This document shows positions 16,554 to 23,083 of a stretch of 64,000 bases of DNA, piece after piece (position 1 is the first letter of the stretch; each line of letters opens with the position of its first letter). A model generated the notes under the pieces. The model was not told where the DNA came from, ran no database searches, and was given only the letters and a program-made list of their open reading frames with translations. Location: contig JAAFJY010000035.1 of assembly GCA_013299105.1 (NCBI GenBank), forward strand, positions 23,433-87,432. The letters run 5' to 3'. This stretch comes from Chitinophagales bacterium (lineage in GTDB: Bacteria; Bacteroidota; Bacteroidia; Chitinophagales; Saprospiraceae). The position numbers were made by a program, and so were the translations under genes.

Positions 16554-19076
16554 CTATTTCACCACCGTCACTTTTCCGGTTTTGTCAAAATTTTCGTTGC
16601 CAATGCTGTAGAAATAGGTGCCAGCTGGCAGTTCGTTCAATTGCATGTCCACGCGCTGGAAGCCGTCGGTATTGAGCTCTACTTTTTGGCTGTGCAGCAC
16701 TTTGCCATACATGTCTTGTACTTGCAATTGATAAGCACCTTTTGGCCAGTTCAGCAGTTCCAATTGGGTGAAGCCATTGGTGGGGTTGGGATACACATTG
16801 GTAGCCGGTCCTACTTGTTGAGCGGCTTTGCTGCCCTTGAGTCCTTCTGCTTGGGGGCCGTCAAAAGCCGGACAAGGAGTAGTTTCGTAGATGCGCACGT
16901 TGCGGAATTGGGATTCAGAGCTGTAAGGAGGCGCATCCATGTCAGCAGCGAAGAATAGGCGCGTTGCGGCCCCTGTGTAGTATTTGCCGATCTGGATGGT
17001 GTATTTTTTCCAAGTTCCACCGCCAGCGTAGTTGCGGAAGTCCGCGATGCCCCAAGTCTGGGTTCCCCACAACTGGAAGGTGAAGGGCGAGGAGATGTTG
17101 TCATCGTCATCAAACCCGATGCCATGAATTTCACCCTGGGTACTGGAGCGGAATTCAAACTCCAGGAACGTGTTGGCTGTGAGGTTGTAGTTCAATTGGA
17201 CGGCTTTCCAGGCGTTGTTGCGGATGATCAGGGTCTGACCATTGTCAGCAATCTGAGCAGTGCCCGCGTCCTGGCTTCCACCAAAAGCAACTGGTACATT
17301 GCGGTTGAAGTCGATTTTCAGGCAAGTACCGCCACTGCCACCACTGCCACTGTCATTGCCGCCACTGCCACCGCTGGGGTTTTCTACGCAAAAACGGGTG
17401 CTTGATTCGCGACCAAAAGTACCACCCGAGGCCAAGACCGCACCAGCTGCATTGGTGAGGCGGAAAGTACCATTGCCGTATTGGCAGCAGATGCCATCAC
17501 CCACACGGTCGAGAATGCGCAAAGTATAGCAACCGAAAGGCAAACAAACCGTCTTCTCAATTTTTTGCCCGGATGTTTTGTCCACGTAAGGGCCCCCTTT
17601 TTCGACCGCACTGCCTGCTGCATTCAGGATTTCCCAGGTTGTTTCGCTGCCGAACAAGTCGAGGGTCATGCTGAAAGTTACGTTACCGCAAGTGGCTGCG
17701 TTACCGCCGCTGCCAGAGCCGCTACCCGAACCGGAGCCACTGCCAGAACCGCTGCCTGATCCACTACCGCTGCCAGGGTTGGTTGGCGTACATGCTTGCA
17801 AGCAACTCGCAGCTGCGACTTTGTTGCGGATCAAATTACCAGGTTGTTGGCCAAAGCCATTGGTAAACTTGATGCCTACGCGATTCAAGTGACAGTAGGA
17901 CATTACTGTCCCTCCTTCGGTAGGAGCTCCGGGCACTGCACAACCACCTTCGGTAAATCCAGGACAACCATCAATGGCAGTGCCGTTGCCGTTCCAAGAG
18001 CAAGAGTGGGTGTGTTGAGAACCCAGTATGTGCCCCAATTCATGGGCTACCACCATCACAGTGAAAGAGAAAGTTGGCACAGCGGAGAAAGAGCGGCCAA
18101 TCCCCGAATACCCCATTTTAAATGAGGTGAAGGAGCGGCAAAGGCCATCCACTACCGCGATACCACCATTGCCGCGGTAAGACAGCAGCATGGCTGCATC
18201 ACCGTTGAAGGAAGTACGGGTGCGCTGAAACTGAGTCAATAATCCGTAAGTATCCGATCCTGAATAAGGACTGGTCGTGTTCCAGATGAAAATTTGCGAC
18301 AGGGTGATGTTCACCCGTTCATTGGCATAGAGCGTTGCCACTTCGTTGAACATTGCGGTGATGTAACGTTGGGTGCCATCCTGGCCACCTTTGTCCACAA
18401 AAACATCATTGTCTACTTCGAGGTAAACCCGCACACAACCCGCAGCGCTGCGCAGGTTGCTACTGGTCAACTCTTCGCGAGTGTAGGAGCGGTTGTCATC
18501 TTTGGCGTGGCATTGAAACTCTGGGCGGTCAGCCATTTTGTCTTCTGCATGGAGCACATGCAGACCAGTCTCACTCTCAGCATATTTGCCAAGTACCTGG
18601 TTGCCATGCTCTTCGGTGCTGATAATCCCTGCAATCTCCCCATCAAAAATGGAAATAGAGACCAAGGAACCCGGATGACCTTTTACCACACCACGGTAAA
18701 AAATGCCTTCCGACATCTCTTGCACTACTTGGGGGTTGCTGGCCATAACCACACCGAAATCTTCGCTGAAGAGATTGACGCGGACCAGATCCAGTTCCAT
18801 ATTACCGTGTTCGGTTGCTGGCAAAGGCAGTGCCAGCGCGGCGGGTTTTTGCTCCAAAATTTTGCGTAAAGGCTCGGCTTTTAGGGTCATCCAGGTCGCT
18901 TCAACTGCTTTGGCATCGCGCAAGGCTGGAGCCGGTTCAAATAACGCAAAAGTGGTCGTTTTGGGGTTGATTTTTCTTTGGGATTGAATTTCATCCGATG
19001 GTTTCAAAGAAGATTGAGCGTTTAGCGGTGCTATAAAACAAAGCACAGCCGTAGCTAAAGTAAGCATAAATCTCAT
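16554..19076 (-). CDS. Secreted reprolysin-like (M12B-type) zinc metalloprotease with T9SS sorting domain
   Basis: ATG 19076 (MRFMLTLATAVLCF, signal cleavage near PLNAQ) gives 840 residues; an ATG at 19103 adds 9 residues. After a propeptide-like region comes the catalytic domain with zinc motif HELGHILGSQH (~346-356) and a Met-turn TVMSYCH, as in adamalysin-type metzincins. A (GS)n linker follows, then a Cys-rich segment (CGNVTFSMTLDLFGSE to STRFCVEN), a second Gly/Ser linker, a lectin-like beta-sandwich (CLKIDFNRNVPVAF to RNVRIYETTPC) and a T9SS type A domain (VYPNPTNGFTQLEL to KTGKVTVVK). It should be exported by Sec and T9SS to the surface or medium and degrade proteins. A consensus promoter lies at 19703-19732, leaving a ~620-nt leader. 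Confidence 0.9.
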   Translation of the reverse strand: MRFMLTLATAVLCFIAPLNAQSSLKPSDEIQSQRKINPKTTTFALFEPAPALRDAKAVEATWMTLKAEPLRKILEQKPAALALPLPATEHGNMELDLVRVNLFSEDFGVVMASNPQVVQEMSEGIFYRGVVKGHPGSLVSISIFDGEIAGIISTEEHGNQVLGKYAESETGLHVLHAEDKMADRPEFQCHAKDDNRSYTREELTSSNLRSAAGCVRVYLEVDNDVFVDKGGQDGTQRYITAMFNEVATLYANERVNITLSQIFIWNTTSPYSGSDTYGLLTQFQRTRTSFNGDAAMLLSYRGNGGIAVVDGLCRSFTSFKMGYSGIGRSFSAVPTFSFTVMVVAHELGHILGSQHTHSCSWNGNGTAIDGCPGFTEGGCAVPGAPTEGGTVMSYCHLNRVGIKFTNGFGQQPGNLIRNKVAAASCLQACTPTNPGSGSGSGSGSGSGSGSGSGSGSGGNAATCGNVTFSMTLDLFGSETTWEILNAAGSAVEKGGPYVDKTSGQKIEKTVCLPFGCYTLRILDRVGDGICCQYGNGTFRLTNAAGAVLASGGTFGRESSTRFCVENPSGGSGGNDSGSGGSGGTCLKIDFNRNVPVAFGGSQDAGTAQIADNGQTLIIRNNAWKAVQLNYNLTANTFLEFEFRSSTQGEIHGIGFDDDDNISSPFTFQLWGTQTWGIADFRNYAGGGTWKKYTIQIGKYYTGAATRLFFAADMDAPPYSSESQFRNVRIYETTPCPAFDGPQAEGLKGSKAAQQVGPATNVYPNPTNGFTQLELLNWPKGAYQLQVQDMYGKVLHSQKVELNTDGFQRVDMQLNELPAGTYFYSIGNENFDKTGKVTVVK
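17696..17777 (-). repeat. Gly-Ser codon repeat (flexible linker)
   Basis: Consecutive Gly-Ser codon pairs, about 12 dipeptides, separate the protease domain from the C-terminal modules. The codons are mixed, so the run is not a perfect hexanucleotide microsatellite. Confidence 0.85.
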
Positions 19077-19702
19077 GGCGTGAATCGGTTTTTGGTCAAA
19101 CATTTAAGGTTACTTGTTGCTGCGAGCGGCTTTATGTTTCAAGTGGGCCAAGTAAAATCGGTTTTGAGATAGCCTTTGTCAACACTTGATCAGGTAAAAC
19201 TTGCTCTAGTATTAGGGCAATACGTTTACAAAACCCTCTCCTGACAAGTCAGGAACGAGCATAGCAAGCGCATTGCCGATAATACCAGCAAAGTGCAGCG
19301 ACTTGCGTCGTAGCGAATAGTTTTCTCTCAGTATGAATTTTCTCCTACAAGGAAGAAGATAGGTGGAACACCAGCATGCCGTGCTAAGTGACCAGCACTT
19401 GGCAATGACTATGCATGACAGGTTCTTAGTACTGCAGCGTCAAATTTGTGTGTGATTATGATTTGCTAGTGCGCAATGTAGAGCGCTGGAAGGAAAACAA
19501 GCCCGGAGAAAAATCTCCGCGTGAATTTTTGCGCTTGGTGTGCTTGCTTTCCTGGCTCAGACTTAGGTGCAGGAATTTATTATCCCGCTTAGACAAATGC
19601 TAAAATTACGAATAATTTTGGCACCTGTTTCTTTTAACTTACAATCGTGGAATCAAATTGTACACGGCAAACAAAATATACTATTTTTCTCGCTGTGTTG
19701 TG
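19077..19702 (-). promoter_or_regulatory. Long structured 5' leader of the metalloprotease gene
   Basis: About 620 nt lie between the consensus promoter (19703-19732) and the protease start with no convincing ORF. Minus-strand RNA would form an 11-bp stem (19542-19552 with 19492-19502, one GU) enclosing a CGGAGA/TCTCCG hairpin (19504-19519). A CCTGAC/GTCAGG hairpin lies nearer the gene. No known riboswitch was recognised. It could alternatively encode a separate small RNA. Confidence 0.4.
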
Positions 19703-19732
19703 CAAAGATAAGCAGGAATCTCAAAAAGACAA
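19703..19732 (-). promoter_or_regulatory. Bacteroidota-type promoter on the minus strand
   Basis: The -33 TTG (complement of 19730-19732) and -7 TATCTTTG (complement of 19703-19710) are separated by 19 nt, an exact match to the TTG-N17-23-TAnnTTTG consensus. It points to the metalloprotease gene. Confidence 0.6.
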
Positions 19733-19782
19733 TACCTAGGGGAAACCATAGTAAGTAAAAAAATGACATTTGATACGCCTCG

Positions 19783-19816
19783 AAAAAATGACGCCCGGCT
19801 CAAAAGCCAGGCGTCA
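19783..19816 (-). terminator. Intrinsic terminator of the candidate ncRNA
   Basis: A 12-bp stem (TGACGCCCGGCT with AGCCAGGCGTCA, one mismatch, four-base loop) is followed on the minus strand by six T. It lies 280 nt from the promoter at 20068-20098. Confidence 0.85.
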
Positions 19817-20062
19817 GAAAAGTAACCTTAAAAAAACAATTCACGCCTTAACAGCGTGTGCTAAAGCCGATGGAAAAACCTGCCACAAGCCCGCTACTGC
19901 CCTTATATCACAGGCGTTTAGGGCTGCATTGAGTCCAATCAAGCATAGGTACTGCTTCCGTCTCCAGGCAGGAAATGTACAATCGTGTTTTTGGGAGTGC
20001 GTTGAAAAAATAAGACGTCTGTAAAGTCCAAAAGGATGGTGGATTGGGTAGTTATTCAACGC
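19783..20062 (-). ncRNA. Candidate structured non-coding RNA, about 280 nt
   Basis: A consensus promoter (20068-20098) and a strong intrinsic terminator (19783-19816) delimit a minus-strand transcript of about 280 nt. The only frame of any length inside (about 72 codons from a TTG) has no recognisable protein character. The predicted 5' end forms a stem at once: GCGUUGAA (20062-20055) pairs with UUCAACGC (20006-19999). Further hairpins include a GCCCU/AGGGC pair in the middle and CACGC/GCGTG just before the terminator. The sequence lacks the landmarks of tmRNA (no CCA-ended tRNA-like part), RNase P RNA (no GAGGAAAGUC) and SRP RNA. A 6S-like regulatory RNA is possible but unproven. Confidence 0.6.
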
Positions 20063-20067
20063 TTCTG

Positions 20068-20098
20068 CAAATATACTATTTTTCTAAACATGACGCAA
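20068..20098 (-). promoter_or_regulatory. Bacteroidota-type promoter of the candidate ncRNA
   Basis: The -33 TTG (complement of 20096-20098) and -7 TATATTTG (complement of 20068-20075) are separated by 20 nt. Both elements match the consensus exactly. Transcription should start near 20062. Confidence 0.7.
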
Positions 20099-20273
20099 GT
20101 TTTACAATAAGCTGACAAAAATGACAATCTGGGCCATTCAATTCAGCGGTATTCGAAGGTACATTGCCAGCGAAAATTCGCAGCAAAAAAGAGGCAGAGG
20201 ATGGTCTGTTTTACCCGAAGCAGGAGAAATAGGAGGCAGATTATTTAAAAAAAGGGGGTGATAAGGATGTTTA

Positions 20274-20909
20274 CTAACTCAAAGCAGCTACTAAAATAGC
20301 CTCATCAAAGCGCTCAAAATGAACTTCAAAATTGCGCTCGAAATGATCTTTTACGATACAAGCCTGGAAAATGCCGCCTTGTTCACGGTACTCAAAGGGC
20401 TGAAGCTGGATGTGCCGGATCAGGTCCAATTCGCGTTGACCATAGGCTTTGTACATGGCTTCTTTGGCACCCCAGCAAACGTGCAAATGGGGCAAACGCT
20501 TACTTTTTGAAATAAAATCCTGTTCGGCAAGGCTCAAAAACTTGGGGACAATGCGCTCGATCTTGGCCACCAAAACCTGGATGTCGATGCCTGTGATTTG
20601 ATCAGAAATGATCGCTGCGGCTAATTGGTGCGAATGACTGAGCGAAAAGTGCAAGGGCAAACCTTGCAAGTGGGGTTTGCCATATTGGTCTTTGAACAAG
20701 GCCGGGCGAGCGTGGTGTCCGCTCAATTCCCAGACCAGTTGGCGGGCGGCCAGCCATTCACGGCGCCTTTCTCCTTTGATCTGCTCCAATTCAGCCCACT
20801 CACTTGGGCTTAAATCGAGTTTTTCCAAAAACCAAGATTCGGTTTCAGTGATTTTCCAGATGGCCAGGGTACTGCCTCGGTTGGGTTGTCGCTGGTGAAC
20901 GATGGGCAT
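20274..20909 (-). CDS. 4'-phosphopantetheinyl transferase (Sfp-type)
   Basis: A 211-residue protein with the family signatures: FSLSHS (88-93), GIDIQ (107-111, Mg-binding acidic residue) and WGAKEAMYKAYG (146-157). Enzymes of this type transfer the phosphopantetheine arm of CoA to a serine of acyl or peptidyl carrier proteins, making apo-carriers active for fatty acid, polyketide or peptide synthesis. The size matches Sfp-type rather than the small AcpS type. It starts 9 nt after the enoyl-CoA hydratase-like gene ends, forming a two-gene operon. No carrier protein or synthase lies in the window, so its client is unknown. Confidence 0.92.
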   Translation of the reverse strand: MPIVHQRQPNRGSTLAIWKITETESWFLEKLDLSPSEWAELEQIKGERRREWLAARQLVWELSGHHARPALFKDQYGKPHLQGLPLHFSLSHSHQLAAAIISDQITGIDIQVLVAKIERIVPKFLSLAEQDFISKSKRLPHLHVCWGAKEAMYKAYGQRELDLIRHIQLQPFEYREQGGIFQACIVKDHFERNFEVHFERFDEAILVAALS

Positions 20910-20918
20910 GTTAGAGGT

Positions 20919-21668
20919 TTAGCGGTATTTTTCTAATGCTTTCTTACCAGCCTCGCTCAAGTTCAAATTGGCACTGGTGGCAGCGCGTTCGGCCAGGAGT
21001 TGTTCCCAGTTTTCAGTGCCATACCAAAGCACTTTTCTCCATTGCTGCATGGCTTCGGGGCTGTAAGCGGCGAGTTTTTCGGCCAAACTGAACACTGCAG
21101 CGTCCAAGCCGGGAATGTCTTCAAAGAGAGATGTATAAAAACCTTTACTCAAAGCCCATTCCGCCGACCTGAAGTTTTCGGCATCTAGGCTCAATTCGGC
21201 CAGGGCAGTAGCACCAATTTTGCGTTCTACGACCGGGCCAATCACAAAAGGCCCGATGCCAATGCTTAGTTCACTGAGTCGAATGGCGGCTTGCCGGGTG
21301 GCCAAAGTGTAATCACAAGCCGCTGCCAAGCCTACTCCGCCACCAATGGCTTTGCCTTGCACTCGCCCAATGATGAACTTGGGGCATTGGCGCATGGCAT
21401 TGATCACGCCCGCAAATCCTCCAAAAAAAGCAGTGCCTTGCTCCAGGCTTTCGATGGCCAGCATTTCTTCAAAATTGGCTCCGGCACAAAAACTTTTTTC
21501 GCCAGCACTTTGCAAGACCAACACTTTCACTGTACTATCCTGCCCCTTTTTTTGAATCAATTCCTTCAATGCTTTCAATTGTGTGGAAGGAAAGGAGTTG
21601 TGGGCTGGATGTGAGAAGGTAATGAAACCAATACCGTTTTTTAGGTCAAAATCTACTTGTCCAGTCAT
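20919..21668 (-). CDS. Enoyl-CoA hydratase/isomerase family protein
   Basis: ATG 21668 (MTGQVDFDLKNGIG) gives 249 residues; the frame extends to a TTG at 21689. Crotonase-fold features: FCAGANFEEM forms the first oxyanion-hole region and GKAIGGGVGLAAACDY the second, with SELSIGIGPFVIG at the usual position of catalytic residues. The acidic residues of canonical hydratases are not both evident, so isomerase, lyase or other crotonase chemistry is possible. It is paired with a phosphopantetheinyl transferase gene 9 nt downstream and diverges from a Crp/Fnr-type gene. Confidence 0.88.
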   Translation of the reverse strand: MTGQVDFDLKNGIGFITFSHPAHNSFPSTQLKALKELIQKKGQDSTVKVLVLQSAGEKSFCAGANFEEMLAIESLEQGTAFFGGFAGVINAMRQCPKFIIGRVQGKAIGGGVGLAAACDYTLATRQAAIRLSELSIGIGPFVIGPVVERKIGATALAELSLDAENFRSAEWALSKGFYTSLFEDIPGLDAAVFSLAEKLAAYSPEAMQQWRKVLWYGTENWEQLLAERAATSANLNLSEAGKKALEKYR

Positions 21669-21686
21669 GGATGGCCATTTTTGCTG

Positions 21687-21805
21687 CAAAATAGGAACAA
21701 TACCTTATTATATGTAGGATGGCGTTGAAAGGTTGAAAAGAAGGATACCTAGCAGAAAATTCGACAGCAAGCCAATGGGAAATACGATCAGAGATTCCTA
21801 TTTTG
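21687..21805. promoter_or_regulatory. Divergent promoter region with 11-bp inverted repeat
   Basis: CAAAATAGGAA (21687-21697) and TTCCTATTTTG (21795-21805) are perfect inverted copies placed just upstream of the enoyl-CoA hydratase-like and Crp/Fnr genes respectively. Each reads CCTATTTTG towards its own gene, close to the TAnnTTTG -7 box. They may be paired -7 elements or regulator sites. Confidence 0.45.
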
Positions 21806-21829
21806 GTCAAACAATTAGAACCCACACCG

Positions 21830-22402
21830 ATGCTACGCGAAAAAATCGAAGTATACATTCCCGTTGACAATGCAACTTGGGACCAAATGTGCAAAATAGG
21901 GCGTACCTTCCAAGTCAAGCGGCGCCAAGTTTTCAGTTCTCCTGGAGAGATATTTGACCGAATGTTGTATTTGGAAAAAGGCATTGCCCGCTGTTACCTG
22001 ATCCAAGACGGAGAAGAAAAAACGATTTACTTTTTCACCGAAGGAAATTTTACGGTCGATTTTCGAAGCTACATCACCGACGAGCCAAGTGCTTTGTTTT
22101 TTGAAGCCATTGAGGATTGTACTTTTTTCAGTTTGCCCAAAAAAGAGTTGATGGCCGTTTATGCGACGCGACCTGCGTTTTTTCAATTTGACCTGGCCAT
22201 GACCCGGCAAGAATACCTACGCCTAAGTGAGCGCATGATCCAGTTTTACCAGGATGATCTGGAAACCCGCTATTTGAAATTGCTCAATGTGCAGCCGGAG
22301 CTTTTTCAGCGTATTCCCCAGCATTACATCGCCTCCTATTTGGGGGTCAAGCCGCAAAGCCTGAGTCGCATCAAAGCGCAAGCCCTGGCCCGAAAAGTGT
22401 AA
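21830..22402 (+). CDS. Crp/Fnr-family transcriptional regulator
   Basis: ATG 21830 (MLREKIEVYIPV) gives 190 residues; a TTG at 21803 is possible but less likely. The N-terminus is a cyclic-nucleotide-binding-like beta-roll (FSSPGEIFDRMLYLEKGIARCY, then KTIYFFTEGNFTVDF). The C-terminus carries a short winged HTH (IPQHYIASYLGVKPQSLSRIK). The Arg and Glu that bind cAMP phosphate in E. coli CRP are not clearly present, so the effector is unknown. Such short CRP-like proteins are common in Bacteroidota. It diverges from the crotonase/phosphopantetheinyl transferase pair and precedes a DUF2269 gene. Confidence 0.9.
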   Translation: MLREKIEVYIPVDNATWDQMCKIGRTFQVKRRQVFSSPGEIFDRMLYLEKGIARCYLIQDGEEKTIYFFTEGNFTVDFRSYITDEPSALFFEAIEDCTFFSLPKKELMAVYATRPAFFQFDLAMTRQEYLRLSERMIQFYQDDLETRYLKLLNVQPELFQRIPQHYIASYLGVKPQSLSRIKAQALARKV

Positions 22403-22460
22403 CATAGGTGAATGCGTAGAAGGTGAATGCGGATGAACTTTGCAGAAAAATCAAACAATC

Positions 22461-22916
22461 ATGAGTATCTATTTTTTTCTCAAGTTGGTCCACATCCTGG
22501 CCGCCATTGTAGCCCTGGGCTTCAATTTTTCTTACGCCATTTGGACCGCACGCGGGGCTAAAACCCCCGAACACCTCTTGTTTACCCTCAAGGGCATCAA
22601 ATTTTTGGATGATTATGCTGCTAATCCGAGTTACCTGGTATCGCTAGCAACTGGGCTGGCGATGAGCTATCTCGCGGGGTATCCTATTCTGGAAACGCGC
22701 TGGATTTTGTATGCCTTGATCATATTTGGTGGAATGGGCATCGTTGGATTTGGATTATACACCCCCGCTTTGCGAAAACAAATCAAAGTATTGGAAACCC
22801 AGGGCATGTCTTCGCCTGCGTACCAGCAGGTCAATGCCCGTCAAACCATCTTGGGTCTGATACTTTTTGGTTTAGCCTTGTCGATTCTGGTACTGATGAT
22901 TTTTAAGCCGCAGTAG
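22461..22916 (+). CDS. DUF2269-like integral membrane protein
   Basis: ATG 22461 (MSIYFFLKLVHILAAI) gives 151 residues; the frame runs back to a TTG at 22440. Four membrane helices are visible: near the N-terminus, around PSYLVSLATGLAMSYLAG, WILYALIIFGGMGIVGFG, and the C-terminal ILGLILFGLALSILVLMIF. The conserved N-terminal LKLVHILAA-x-x-x-x-G pattern and PALRKQ loop resemble DUF2269 proteins. Function is unknown. It lies 58 nt after the Crp/Fnr gene, possibly cotranscribed. Confidence 0.75.
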   Translation: MSIYFFLKLVHILAAIVALGFNFSYAIWTARGAKTPEHLLFTLKGIKFLDDYAANPSYLVSLATGLAMSYLAGYPILETRWILYALIIFGGMGIVGFGLYTPALRKQIKVLETQGMSSPAYQQVNARQTILGLILFGLALSILVLMIFKPQ

Positions 22917-23056
22917 CGTAAAAAGAAAACTTGCATTTTGCCGTGCTTACTATACTGTTGGTCGATGAAAAATGGGCAAGTAGCGCCATTTGTTGGTAAA
23001 AGGAACTGCTTTTGCAACCTTAATAGTATTCCACTGTTTTTGGGGTAATAAATCCG

Positions 23057-23064
23057 TAATTTTG
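23057..23064 (+). promoter_or_regulatory. -7 promoter element upstream of the outer-membrane protein gene
   Basis: TAATTTTG matches TAnnTTTG exactly and lies 20 bp before the start codon. No well-spaced -33 TTG was found (nearest is 14 nt away), so this is tentative. Confidence 0.35.
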
Positions 23065-23083
23065 CGGCCCAAATTTAAATGTG

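Noticed and set aside
18294..18869. 191-codon plus-strand frame opposite the metalloprotease gene
   Set aside because: It is the shadow of the protease coding strand, whose zinc motif and signal peptide identify the real frame.
19841..20059. 72-codon minus-strand frame within the ncRNA candidate
   Set aside because: It needs a TTG start inside the predicted 5' stem, has no ribosome site, and its composition is not protein-like.
19783..20062. Interpretation of the ncRNA as tmRNA, RNase P RNA or SRP RNA
   Set aside because: No CCA-ended tRNA-like domain, no GAGGAAAGUC core and no GGAAGGAAGCAGCC-type SRP loop could be found.
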